This document shows, one piece after another, positions 1 to 8,013 of a stretch of DNA of 27,308 nt. Under the pieces are notes generated by a model that was given only the letters and a program-made list of their open reading frames with translations, had not been told where the DNA came from and ran no database searches. Source of the DNA: CAYTTA01 sp964440655 (GTDB lineage: Bacteria > Bacteroidota > Rhodothermia > Balneolales > Balneolaceae). Location of the stretch: assembly GCA_964440655.1 (NCBI GenBank), contig CAYTTA010000035.1, forward strand, positions 1-27,308, read 5' to 3'. Numbering within the stretch: the first letter of the stretch is position 1; each line of letters starts with the position of its first letter. A program made the position numbers and the translations under genes.

Positions 1-1
1 A

Positions 2-427
2 AACCGGGGACACCGGATTCGAAGTGCTCCACAGAGTGTGGTCTTCCACCTGGGAGGAGGAACCCTCCCGATGGGTTCTCCACGAAAAACCTGGTACAAT
101 TTCCGGAACAGTCTGGTCACACTCTGGAAAAATGCCACGGGGGGATGGCTTCTTAGGCGATTTTTCCTCCGGCTCTGCCTTGACGGGGTGGCGGGGCTCT
201 ATGCCCTGGCAAAAGGCAATCCGGCAGATACAGTCGCCATTGCCCGTGCCCATTTCTGGTTTTACCGGCACTGGAGGCAGATCCACAGAGATCGCAGGAA
301 CCTTCAGAGAGAACGTCTCCTGCATCGAGAGCCGCGCGAGATGGTGCGGGGTTGCATCCTCTTCGACTATTTTCTATTTGGCCGGAAACGCTACAGCGAA
401 ATTATCGCCCGCCGGGCAGCCGGATGA
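2..427 (+). CDS. Glycosyltransferase family 2, C-terminal part (5' end outside window)
   Basis: The frame is open from the window edge to a TGA at 425-427. It reads FHLGGGTLP, then RKTWYNFRNSL, then a hydrophobic stretch LRLCLDGVAGLYALAKG and AHFWFYRHW. This pattern (GGGTLP, NP/SPRKT.NFRN, LDG.AG, AH..FY) is what I know from the C-terminal end of Bacteroidota family 2 glycosyltransferases of the rhamnosyl/glucosyl type. The catalytic GT-A domain would lie upstream, outside the window, so donor and acceptor cannot be stated. The ATG at 38 is internal, not the true start. The next gene is convergent (a LuxE-family protein). Confidence 0.75.
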   Translation, partial: NRGHRIRSAPQSVVFHLGGGTLPMGSPRKTWYNFRNSLVTLWKNATGGWLLRRFFLRLCLDGVAGLYALAKGNPADTVAIARAHFWFYRHWRQIHRDRRNLQRERLLHREPREMVRGCILFDYFLFGRKRYSEIIARRAAG

Positions 428-523
428 TCGCTGAGGCAGAACATTGTCCCGGAATGTTGTGGCGGAATGAATGTTGATAGAGCATGTCGTTTCGGCTGAT
501 GCGCATCCACTGCCGGGCCGTGA

Positions 524-1528
524 TCAATCACCATCAATCATGAAATTGCACCCCCTCAGATTCTCCGGATTCCATCGGCCCAGCACCTGGAAACGTCCAC
601 TCTCATCGGCCACACCCCTGTCTTCGGTAAGAATGAAGGAGCAGGAGTAGAGATTGGCAAGGTCGATCAGTCCGATCTTTCCCTCCTCGCCCGGCGGCAG
701 GACGATCTGCGGGTCAAGAGGATCGCGAATGGTGACCTGCAGCCAGGGAACGCTCTCAAACCACCCCTCTTCCAGGCTCCAGGCCTGACTGAGCATCTCG
801 CACATTCCGTACTCGGAACCGATAGCTGCGGGGGAAAGGCCGAACCCTTCAGCCAGTCTTCGGTGCAGCTCCTCCCGGCTCATCTCGCGTCTGTAGGTTT
901 TCATGCCGCCCGTCTCGATCACTCGGGATCCTTCGGGCAGGTCGACACCCTCCGATTCCATCATGTCCAGAAGTCCGAACGCCGCCCCGAACAGGATCAG
1001 CTGCCGGCCGGAGACCTCCACCTCTGTCAACTCTTCCGGTGACGGGATCTCTCCTTCCTGCAGGATACGGCTCAATCCGCTCGGATCCCGGCCAATCAGA
1101 ATCTCCATCATCCGGATCAGAGAGGAGTCGGGGTTGTCCGAATAACCCGGGGCATAGGCCCAGACGACCGGATTGTCCGGGAAGAAGAGGTCAAATCCGC
1201 GGAGTACCGACTCCTCATAGAGGGTTGGATCGTGGACCTCATGGAGACTCCGGGTCATCTGCGATGTTCCGCTGCTGCGGAAGATGAGCGGTGGCGGCTC
1301 CCTGCGAGTGCTCTGGCGTGTCTCCCGGAAAGCCCGGATCGGGAGCAGAGGGATCTCTTCGGGGCGCGGCTCTTCCGGTACCGTAATGCCAGAGGCTTCG
1401 ACAAATGCGCGGTAAACCGGGTTTTCCCGGAACTGATACCGGAAGACCAGCGAGGCTTTCTTCTGAAACGGGATCTCCGGATCAAACAGAAGTGACCGGA
1501 TCTCCCGGTCGCTCGTTCCACTGCTCAT
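524..1528 (-). CDS. LuxE-family acyl-protein synthetase / AMP-forming ligase-like protein
   Basis: This 334-residue protein belongs to the LuxE branch of the ANL (adenylate-forming) superfamily. LuxE activates a fatty acid as acyl-AMP and transfers it to protein; the substrate here is unknown. Visible signatures are the phosphate-loop-like SSGTS at residues 85-89, ETGGMK at 205-210 and EYGMCEMLSQ at 239-248, the family's version of the adenylate-binding Y-G-x-[TC]-E block. The length fits the family, which lacks the long C-terminal lid of acyl-CoA synthetases. No luxC or luxD partner is nearby. In Bacteroidota such genes often occur alone near surface-polysaccharide genes, and the neighbour here is a glycosyltransferase. 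It ends with MIDGD just before the stop. A role in surface lipid or glycan acylation is inference. Confidence 0.8.
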   Translation of the reverse strand: MSSGTSDREIRSLLFDPEIPFQKKASLVFRYQFRENPVYRAFVEASGITVPEEPRPEEIPLLPIRAFRETRQSTRREPPPLIFRSSGTSQMTRSLHEVHDPTLYEESVLRGFDLFFPDNPVVWAYAPGYSDNPDSSLIRMMEILIGRDPSGLSRILQEGEIPSPEELTEVEVSGRQLILFGAAFGLLDMMESEGVDLPEGSRVIETGGMKTYRREMSREELHRRLAEGFGLSPAAIGSEYGMCEMLSQAWSLEEGWFESVPWLQVTIRDPLDPQIVLPPGEEGKIGLIDLANLYSCSFILTEDRGVADESGRFQVLGRWNPENLRGCNFMIDGD

Positions 1529-1600
1529 AATGATACTCTCATTTTCTAGGGAAGCCGCCGCTTGGGAGGTCTACTCTATTTTACACCAGAAGCCGCGAGA

Positions 1601-1680
1601 GATGATACGCACTCACTCCGGAACCGCCAGAGCCGCCAGAGCCGCCAGAGCCGGATGATACACACTCTAACTCACTCCGG
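1601..1680. repeat. Composite short repeat between luxE-like gene and purD
   Basis: Three exact tandem copies of the 9-mer CCGCCAGAG (1624-1650) are flanked on both sides by copies of a longer element: GATGATACGCACTCACTCCGG at 1601-1621 and an imperfect copy with a 6-bp insertion at 1654-1680. The block lies in the 172-bp spacer upstream of the luxE-like gene and downstream of purD. Function unknown. Confidence 0.75.
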
Positions 1681-1700
1681 ATGCCATCGGAGCGGCGTTC

Positions 1701-2990
1701 TCAACTGCCGTGCAGAATCCCCTTCGCCCCGATATCGGAGCGGTAGTAGGCCCCCTCGAAGGAGATGCGCCGCACGTTCCGATAGGCATGTTCGATCGCA
1801 TCCTCCAGCCTTCCGCCGCTTCCCACCACATTGAGTACCCGGCCCCCTGCCGTGACGATCTCACCCTCTCTCTCTGCGGTGCCGGCGTGGAAGACAAAAG
1901 CATCCTCATCAATCCGGTCCAGGCCTGTAATTACCTTCCCTTTCTCGAAAGCAGAGGGGTATCCCCCGCTGGCCATCACCACACAACAGCGGTAAAGATC
2001 ATCGAGCTGGATCTCCTTCTCATCGAGTCTCTGGTCGAGGCAGGCAAGCATCAGACTCAGCAGATCATTCTTCAGGGAGGGAAGAATGGCCTGACATTCG
2101 GGATCTCCGAAGCGGCAGTTGTACTCCACCACCTTGGGCCCCTCTCCGGTGATCATCAGTCCCACATAAAGAATTCCCTGATAAGGCGAGCCTTCCAGCT
2201 GCATTCCGGTAATGGTGGGCTCAATGATCTCTCTCTCCACCCGCTCCATCATCTCGGGGGTCATGACCGGGGCGGGACAGTAGGCTCCCATCCCGCCGGT
2301 ATTCAGCCCCGTGTCGCCATCCCCGATCCGTTTGTGATCCTGGGCATTGTGAAGCACCCGGGCGGTATAGCCGTCCGTAATGGCAAAGACCGATGCCTCC
2401 TCCCCTTCCATGAACTCCTCGATCACCAGCCGGGAGGCCGCTTCTTTCAGGGTATCATCCCCGTAGATCAGTTCCAGTCGCTCCTCGGCCTCCTCCTGAC
2501 TTTCGCAGATGAAAACCCCCTTTCCTCCCGCAAGGCCATCCGCCTTGAGAACAACCGGATAGACTCCTCTCTCCCGAATCCAGTCGGCCGCAGCTTCCCG
2601 CTCCCCGGCTTCAAACACCCGGAAACCGGCAGTCGGAATCTCATATTTTGTCATGAACTCTTTTGCAAACTGCTTGCTCCCTTCCAGACGTGCGGCATCC
2701 TTGCGAGGACCGAAAACAGGGATCCCCTCCTCCTCCAGAAGATCGGCCAAGCCATCCACCAGGGGTTTCTCCGGCCCGATCACCACCAGCCCGATCTCCT
2801 TCTCCTTTGCAAACCGAACGATGGAGCCAAAATCGGAAGAGTCCAAGTCGACGTTGATTCCCAGCCGGGCCGTGCCCGGATTTCCGGGTGCGATGTAGAG
2901 CTCCCCCAGTTCATCGGACTGTTTCAGCTTCCAAGCGATGGCGTGTTCACGACCGCCGCTGCCAATGATCAATACGTTATGCATTCCCAT
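1701..2990 (-). CDS. purD: Phosphoribosylamine-glycine ligase (GAR synthetase)
   Basis: PurD joins glycine to 5-phosphoribosylamine with ATP hydrolysis, the second step of de novo purine synthesis in the cytosol. The 429-residue length is normal. The N-terminal domain opens with VLIIGSGGREHAIAWK and continues to APGNPGTA. The ATP-grasp domain shows LKADGLAGGKGVFIC, NTGGMGAYCPAP and the metal-binding YNCRFGDPECQ. Two ATG codons are possible, at 2990 and 2984 (MGMHNVLI or MHNVLI); both lie inside the last codons of tpiA, whose stop is 2977-2979, so the genes overlap and are translated from one message. The gene is last in the gatB-lipoprotein-tpiA-purD operon. Identification is secure. Confidence 0.97.
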   Translation of the reverse strand: MGMHNVLIIGSGGREHAIAWKLKQSDELGELYIAPGNPGTARLGINVDLDSSDFGSIVRFAKEKEIGLVVIGPEKPLVDGLADLLEEEGIPVFGPRKDAARLEGSKQFAKEFMTKYEIPTAGFRVFEAGEREAAADWIRERGVYPVVLKADGLAGGKGVFICESQEEAEERLELIYGDDTLKEAASRLVIEEFMEGEEASVFAITDGYTARVLHNAQDHKRIGDGDTGLNTGGMGAYCPAPVMTPEMMERVEREIIEPTITGMQLEGSPYQGILYVGLMITGEGPKVVEYNCRFGDPECQAILPSLKNDLLSLMLACLDQRLDEKEIQLDDLYRCCVVMASGGYPSAFEKGKVITGLDRIDEDAFVFHAGTAEREGEIVTAGGRVLNVVGSGGRLEDAIEHAYRNVRRISFEGAYYRSDIGAKGILHGS

Positions 2991-3795
2991 CTGACCTGTT
3001 AGTGCCCGACTTAATGCCCGACGCGATTTGAATGATTGAGTGGAAGGAACCGGCCTGGAGACTTGCCCCCCCGATCAGCCCCCCGTCCACCTCCGGCTGA
3101 CGGAGAAGCGCTTCGGCGTTCTCCGGTTTCATGCTGCCTCCGTAGAGAACGGAGATACGTTCGGGCAGATTCTCTTTATGAAGCTCTTTCATGGAGTTGC
3201 GGATGAAGCGGTGCATATCAGCAGCCTGCTCCGGGGTTGCGGTCTCTCCCGTTCCGATCGCCCAGACCGGTTCGTACGCAATGGTGAGTCTGCTCAGTTC
3301 GGCGCTCCCCAGAGATGTGGTGGCCTCTTCGAGCTGCCGCTGTACAACCTCTTCCTGACGTCCCTCCTTCCGCTCTTCAAGGGTCTCGCCAACGCAGAGT
3401 ATAACCTGCAAACCCTCTTCCAGACCCTTTTTCACCTTTCTTGCGACAATGGAGTCACTTTCACCGAAATGCTCCCTCCGTTCCGAATGGCCTGCGATCA
3501 TCCAGCTGCACCCCGCCTCACGAATCATCGGGACACTCACCTCTCCCGTCCAGGCACCATGATCTTCGTACCAGGCATCCTGGGCGCCTACTTCAATCGG
3601 CGTCTCCCGAACGGCCTCCACTACAGCGGGTATTGAGATGAAGGGGGGGAACACAACGATTCGCACCCCCCCGGGACTCCTTCCCGGGTCCTCTTCATCC
3701 CCGTTCAGTTTCTGTTCCAGCTCGTGAATCAGAGCAGCTGCTTCCGCCGGCCCACCGTTCATTTTCCAGTTGCCGGCAATCAGAAAGGATTTCAT
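2977..3795 (-). CDS. tpiA: Triose-phosphate isomerase
   Basis: TpiA interconverts dihydroxyacetone phosphate and glyceraldehyde 3-phosphate in glycolysis and gluconeogenesis. All catalytic elements are present in 272 residues: GNWKMN with the substrate lysine K11, AGHSERR with the electrophilic H103, AYEPVWAIGTG with the base E175, and phosphate-binding YGGS (218-221) and GLIGGASL. The loop after residue 30 (NGDEEDPGRSPGG) is longer and more polar than usual. The ATG overlaps the stop of the upstream lipoprotein gene in an ATGA arrangement, and the 3' end overlaps purD, so translational coupling on both sides is likely. With pckA also in this window, the cell probably runs gluconeogenesis. 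Confidence 0.98.
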   Translation of the reverse strand: MKSFLIAGNWKMNGGPAEAAALIHELEQKLNGDEEDPGRSPGGVRIVVFPPFISIPAVVEAVRETPIEVGAQDAWYEDHGAWTGEVSVPMIREAGCSWMIAGHSERREHFGESDSIVARKVKKGLEEGLQVILCVGETLEERKEGRQEEVVQRQLEEATTSLGSAELSRLTIAYEPVWAIGTGETATPEQAADMHRFIRNSMKELHKENLPERISVLYGGSMKPENAEALLRQPEVDGGLIGGASLQAGSFHSIIQIASGIKSGTNRSDGNA

Positions 3796-5177
3796 GAAGC
3801 CTCCTCTTGCTGTTGGGTATTTATTACTACCTGTAACCCCCTGATAATATCATCAAATTCCGTTCCCTCATACTTTCGTACAATCCGGCCGTTCCGGTCA
3901 ACGAGGATGCGTGTCGGTATTATATTGATATTAAACCGCTTTTGCAGCTCCTCCGGATCGAACGAGCCCGGCCGGGCGTAGGTCCAGAGCTCCGCCCGTT
4001 CATCAAGAAACGCATTCAGTCTCACTTCACTGGCTGCAAAAGGAACAGTGATGAACTGCAGACCGTAGTTCTTGTAAATCTGGTAAATGGCCACATTCCG
4101 GTCAAACTGCTGCTGATAGAGAAGATTGTCCAGCCGGGTGAACTCTATGATGTAGGGGGATCCCTTCATGCTCTGACCTGAGACCGGATCTCCGTCCAGA
4201 TCGGCGATCTCGAACGAAGGCATATCCGAACCGGGCGCAAGCGATACCAGATCATACTCGAACCGTTCGGCCCACTCTGCCGCCTCATCCAGGGAAGAGA
4301 ACCGGCGCTTGAACTCATCGAGCTCCACCCTCGCCGATCGCACGCGTGCGCTGTCATAAAGCAGGTTGATCCGGTTCATCTTCAGCCCCATCCGGGTCCG
4401 TTCGTCACGGGCATGTCTCTCCAGATTATCCAGCCAGACGAGAGCTGAATCGAGGTTGTACCGGTCGCTGTAGTAACGGGTGCCAATCCGGGAGGCAAAC
4501 GGTACCAGGGAGGCATCTCCCGCAAGTGCGCCGATGAGCCTCTCCATCATCCGCTCGCTGTCCAGCCCTTCCAGCAGCCGGACCGAAGAGGCGGCCGCCT
4601 CCCGTCCTCCGTAGCTCCCGGGATTCCGCTCATAGAAATCCCAGAAAAGATCGCTCCACTTCAGGATCTCCATCTCCAGGGTGTCCGGTGTTACAAGACC
4701 GGCCTGGGCGAACCGGAAAACCCGATTGATTCCCGACTGAAGCCGTTCGTAAGAGCGGTAGATCTCATTCTCATGAGACTCAATGACGAGGCTCTCGGCC
4801 GCATCCGGGAATCGCAGTTCAAAACGGATGGTGTCCCCCTCGGCAAGAATCATCGCTGCCCCGCCCAATACATTTCCATATCGGGAGATCTCCATCCGGT
4901 AAAGATCCCGCTCCGGAAAGCGGGCCACTCCCTCAAACTCTCCTGTAGGACCGGTAACCGCATAGAAAAGAGTATCGGGCTCTCCGTCCACAGCCGGCTC
5001 GACAATCCTCAGTTCAAACCCCTCATGGTTCTGGAGAGAGTCGATGGATGCATCGACGGAGATGCGGCCGGATATAACCGTGCTGGGCCGGGAGTCGGTC
5101 TCTCCGGAACTGCAAGCGGCAAGAGTCAGGATCAGCAACCCCGCCAGAAGTGCCGGAAGAGGAGCGGATTGATGCAT
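3792..5177 (-). CDS. Outer-membrane-type lipoprotein with cysteine-less thioredoxin-like domain
   Basis: The 461-residue protein starts with a lipoprotein signal peptide whose lipobox is LAAC, making C22 the lipidated residue. Residues about 35-130 form a beta-rich region resembling the DUF4369-type N-terminal domain of Bacteroidota thiol-disulfide interchange proteins; the middle is helical. Residues about 319-450 look like a TlpA/AhpC-type thioredoxin fold: an F-x-x-x-D-L-D-G start, a beta strand YIIEFTR, and the NIIPTRILVDRNGRIV segment with the cis-proline typical of the fold. Where the CxxC should sit the sequence reads FTRLDNLLYQQQ, and C22 is the only cysteine in the protein. It therefore cannot act as a dithiol oxidoreductase and is probably a binding or scaffolding derivative (inference). 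It starts 11 bp after gatB and overlaps tpiA by ATGA. Confidence 0.8.
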   Translation of the reverse strand: MHQSAPLPALLAGLLILTLAACSSGETDSRPSTVISGRISVDASIDSLQNHEGFELRIVEPAVDGEPDTLFYAVTGPTGEFEGVARFPERDLYRMEISRYGNVLGGAAMILAEGDTIRFELRFPDAAESLVIESHENEIYRSYERLQSGINRVFRFAQAGLVTPDTLEMEILKWSDLFWDFYERNPGSYGGREAAASSVRLLEGLDSERMMERLIGALAGDASLVPFASRIGTRYYSDRYNLDSALVWLDNLERHARDERTRMGLKMNRINLLYDSARVRSARVELDEFKRRFSSLDEAAEWAERFEYDLVSLAPGSDMPSFEIADLDGDPVSGQSMKGSPYIIEFTRLDNLLYQQQFDRNVAIYQIYKNYGLQFITVPFAASEVRLNAFLDERAELWTYARPGSFDPEELQKRFNINIIPTRILVDRNGRIVRKYEGTEFDDIIRGLQVVINTQQQEEAS

Positions 5178-5188
5178 GACGAGAATAT

Positions 5189-6640
5189 TTATTGAGAGTC
5201 GAGTTTTTTCATAAGCAGTTCCCGCACCTGTTTCGGATTGGCCTGCCCTTTCGACTGTTTCATGACCTGCCCGATGAAAAATCCGATCAGCTCCTTCTTG
5301 CCGTTCCGGTACCGATCCACTTCATCGGGATTGGCTGTAAGAACCGATTCGACCAGGGGCTCAATGAAACCGGTGTCGGAAACCTGCAGCAGTTTCATCT
5401 CCTCTGCAAGACGTGCCGGATCTCTCGGATCCTCCACCATCCGGTTAAAGATCTCCTGCATGGCAGAAGAGTTGATCTTGTCCTCGCTCTTCAGGGCGAT
5501 CAGCCCCGCCAGAAGGTCGGGACCGATGGAAAATTCACGGATGGTGATCCCTTTTTCATTCAGCACCCGAAGCACTTCGGTCAGGATGAAGTTTGATGCC
5601 GCTTTCGGCTCGACACCTTCCCCGGCAACCGCCTCATAATAGTCGGCAAGGTAGCGGTTCTCCGTCAGGGTTTCGGCATCGGCGGTCGTCATGCCGTACT
5701 GGTTTACAAACCGTTCCAGTTTCACGCCGGGCATCTCCGGAAGCTCCTTGCGGATCTCGTCCAGAAGTTCCGGGGCGACCCGGACCGGAGGAATGTCGGG
5801 CTCCGGAAAATAACGGTAGTCATGCGCCTCCTCCTTGGAGCGCATCTGCCGGGTCTCCAGCTTGTTGGCATCCCAGAGTCGGGTCTGCTGGATCACTTCC
5901 CCACCCGATTCGATCAGGTCGATCTGCCGCTCAATCTCATACTGGATGGCACGCTCCACATTCCGGAAAGAGTTGAGGTTTTTCAGTTCGGTCCGGGTAC
6001 CAAACTCTTTTTGTCCGCGAGGTCGCACAGAGACGTTTGCATCGCACCGGAAGCTCCCCTCCTCCATGTTTCCGTCACAAATCTCCAGATAGCGAACGAT
6101 CTGATGGATCTTAGTCAGATAGGCGTATGCCTCCGCCGGGGTCCGCAGATCCGGCTCGGAAACGATCTCGATAAGGGGGACGCCCGCCCGGTTCAGGTCG
6201 ATCAGGGAGTGGAGCGGATCCTGGTCATGGATCGATTTGCCCGCATCTTCCTCCATGTGGATCCGGGTGATTCCGATGGTCTTCTCATACCCGTCCAGTT
6301 CGATGGTGATCCTCCCGCCATAACAGATCGGCGTATCATGCTGCGAGATCTGGTACCCCTTCGGAAGGTCGGGATAGAAATAGTTCTTGCGGGCGAAAAT
6401 CGATTTTTCGGCGATCTGGCAGTTGGTGGCCAGCCCCATCCGGATGATGTAACGTACCAGGTTCTCATTCAGAACCGGTAATGTTCCGGGATGCCCCAGG
6501 CAGAGCGGGGTCACATTGGTATTGGGGGCCGTACCGTACTCCGTGGCTACCGGCGAGAACGCCTTGCTTTCGGTCAGAAGCTGGGCATGCACTTCGAGGC
6601 CGATCACCGCCTCGTACTTCTCATGTGCAATGGTGGACAT
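5189..6640 (-). CDS. gatB: Aspartyl/glutamyl-tRNA(Asn/Gln) amidotransferase subunit B
   Basis: GatB is the kinase/tRNA-binding subunit of the GatCAB complex that converts Glu-tRNA(Gln) and Asp-tRNA(Asn) to the amidated forms. The 483-residue length is standard. The cradle domain carries YEAVIGLEVHAQL, the PGTLPVLN block, KNYFYPDLPKGYQISQ and RTELKNLNSFRNVERAI; EEAHDYRYFPEPDIPP and the C-terminal tail domain ending in GQANPKQVRELLMKKL follow. GatA and GatC are not in the window, which is common because the genes are often dispersed. It is the first gene of the minus-strand operon; an 83-bp spacer separates it from aguA upstream. Confidence 0.98.
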   Translation of the reverse strand: MSTIAHEKYEAVIGLEVHAQLLTESKAFSPVATEYGTAPNTNVTPLCLGHPGTLPVLNENLVRYIIRMGLATNCQIAEKSIFARKNYFYPDLPKGYQISQHDTPICYGGRITIELDGYEKTIGITRIHMEEDAGKSIHDQDPLHSLIDLNRAGVPLIEIVSEPDLRTPAEAYAYLTKIHQIVRYLEICDGNMEEGSFRCDANVSVRPRGQKEFGTRTELKNLNSFRNVERAIQYEIERQIDLIESGGEVIQQTRLWDANKLETRQMRSKEEAHDYRYFPEPDIPPVRVAPELLDEIRKELPEMPGVKLERFVNQYGMTTADAETLTENRYLADYYEAVAGEGVEPKAASNFILTEVLRVLNEKGITIREFSIGPDLLAGLIALKSEDKINSSAMQEIFNRMVEDPRDPARLAEEMKLLQVSDTGFIEPLVESVLTANPDEVDRYRNGKKELIGFFIGQVMKQSKGQANPKQVRELLMKKLDSQ

Positions 6641-6723
6641 TGGAAGCAGGTTGATTTGGGTGGCTCTATTTTCCTGAAGATTCGAAGATAATCAAGATCG
6701 CAGGGATAATGAAGGAACGATTC

Positions 6724-7623
6724 TTAAACGGTAAAATCGAGTGCGTAAAGCTGTTGGGTGATGCAGTGAATGCTGCCCTGTCCCCAGACCAGATCCGCAC
6801 ACGGAATGCCGATCACCTTTCGATCGGGAAAAACCTTCCGGAACAGTTCCAGCGCCAACCTGTCGGTCCGCTCTTCATAGAGGGGAAGCAGAACCGCTCC
6901 GTTGGCGAAGTAGAAATTGGCGTAACTGGCCGGTACATGCTCCGATCCATCCACTGTGGTCCCCTCAATGCGGGTCCGGGGCATTGGAAGCGTAACAACC
7001 GTCAGGGGACGGCCATTCAGGTCCCTGGCACGGAGCAGTCGTTGATGATTCTCCCGAAGCGCGTGATAATTCACATCCTGCGGATCCTCGGCCACCATTG
7101 TGAGGATCGTGGTCGGGTTGAGAAACCGGGAGAGGTCATCGATATGACCATCGGTATCGTCACCGGCCAGCCCCTCGCCGAGCCAGATCACCATCTCCGC
7201 ACCCAGCCACTCCCGGAGCGCACATTCCATCTCTTCACGGCTGGTTCCGGGATTCCGGTTGGGATTGAGTAGAACCGATTCCGTTGTGAGAAAAAGTCCT
7301 TCACCGTTTGTCTCGATCGCCCCACCCTCCAGAACCAGACCGGGTTCGAAGCGCCTGAGGCCAAATGTTTTGGCAAACCACTGCGGCAGGCGGTTGTCGT
7401 CATCCCAGGGGGGGTATTTCCCGCCCCAGGCATTGTAGATCCAGTCGGTGATGGCAAACTCCTCGCGGCCGCCGTTCGCGTGGCGAGGGCCTGGGCCGCC
7501 ATTCTCATGGCGTGTGCTTGGGCTACCGTTCTCCCGGCGTGGGCTACCGTTCTCCCGGCGTGGGCTACCGTTCTCCCGGCCGGACCGGCGAGAGCTACCA
7601 TTCTCCGGGCCAATGCCACCATT
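6724..7623 (-). CDS. aguA: Agmatine deiminase, partial: N-terminus lost in assembly gap
   Basis: Agmatine deiminase hydrolyses agmatine to N-carbamoylputrescine and ammonia. The readable part runs from the gap to the TAA and covers the C-terminal two thirds: the W-x-x-NAWGGKYPPWDDD block, LEGGAIETNGEG, the catalytic-histidine motif DDTDGHIDD and the catalytic-cysteine motif GSIHCITQQ near the C-terminus. About 110-120 N-terminal residues, including the expected RDTGP strand, are missing. The 98 bp beyond the gap (7724-7821) can be read in frame as a serine-rich peptide, but it does not resemble an agmatine deiminase N-terminus, so I do not join it. Just before the NAWGG block lies an in-frame low-complexity insertion of ENGSPRR repeats. 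The partner enzyme, aguB, is at 14307-15161, beyond the efflux operon. Confidence 0.88.
   Translation of the reverse strand, partial: NGGIGPENGSSRRSGRENGSPRRENGSPRRENGSPSTRHENGGPGPRHANGGREEFAITDWIYNAWGGKYPPWDDDNRLPQWFAKTFGLRRFEPGLVLEGGAIETNGEGLFLTTESVLLNPNRNPGTSREEMECALREWLGAEMVIWLGEGLAGDDTDGHIDDLSRFLNPTTILTMVAEDPQDVNYHALRENHQRLLRARDLNGRPLTVVTLPMPRTRIEGTTVDGSEHVPASYANFYFANGAVLLPLYEERTDRLALELFRKVFPDRKVIGIPCADLVWGQGSIHCITQQLYALDFTV
7470..7623 (-). repeat. 21-bp in-frame tandem repeat within aguA, running into the gap
   Basis: Copies at 7517-7537 (one mismatch), 7538-7558 and 7559-7579 share a 21-bp unit that encodes the heptapeptide ENGSPRR on the minus strand. Degenerate copies flank them on both sides (about 7470-7516 and 7580-7623), giving NG-rich protein sequence such as HENGGPGPRHANGG. 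The period is seven codons, so copy changes keep the frame. The assembly breaks inside the array at 7624. Confidence 0.88.
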
Positions 7624-7723
7624 NNNNNNNNNNNNNNNNNNNNNNNNNNNNNNNNNNNNNNNNNNNNNNNNNNNNNNNNNNNNNNNNNNNNNNNNNNNNN
7701 NNNNNNNNNNNNNNNNNNNNNNN
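7624..7723. other. Assembly gap (100 N)
   Basis: Exactly 100 N, a conventional placeholder of unknown true length. It interrupts the 21-bp repeat and hides the 5' end of aguA. Confidence 0.99.
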
Positions 7724-8013
7724 GACGACGTGGGGGTGCTATCAGACAAGACCAAAGCAGCTATGGGTGACGACGAGGAATGGTTGGCGGAATCGGTTGG
7801 GATTGATTGGCGAAACGCCAAGTAGTAAGATACGGAAAAGTCCGATCCAGAGCGCTACGACTCCCTTCATCCTAGAGGTGTATATTCCAATCCCCGCCTG
7901 CTTTTTTGAATAAACACTCCATGTGGGGCAACCCAAATCCCTCGGACTATCGATTGTTATTTCAATCCCCGGCTGCTTTTTTGAATACCCTGGCCGCATT
8001 TACCGCCGCCACC
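7724..8013. other. Spacer between the aguA gap and tolC-like gene
   Basis: The first 98 bp are open in the aguA frame but look unlike any agmatine deiminase sequence; all three minus-strand frames here are low-complexity or stop-containing. The rest holds the two 30-bp direct repeats annotated separately. No convincing gene is seen. Confidence 0.6.
7883..7987. repeat. Pair of 30-bp direct repeats, 75-bp period
   Basis: Two 30-bp elements at 7883-7912 and 7958-7987 match at 28 of 30 positions. The shared core is CAATCCCCG-S-CTGCTTTTTTGAATA. They lie just downstream of the tolC-like gene, on the aguA side. The T6 tract is on the plus strand and no hairpin precedes it, so they are not obvious terminators. 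Function unknown. Confidence 0.85.

Noticed and set aside
1710..3002. Long plus-strand open frame of 430 codons opposite purD
   Set aside because: It is the antisense shadow of purD; the minus-strand protein has all PurD motifs while this frame matches nothing.
7724..7821. Serine-rich start joined across the gap as the aguA N-terminus
   Set aside because: It lacks any agmatine deiminase N-terminal motif, and the gap length is arbitrary, so the join is an artefact.
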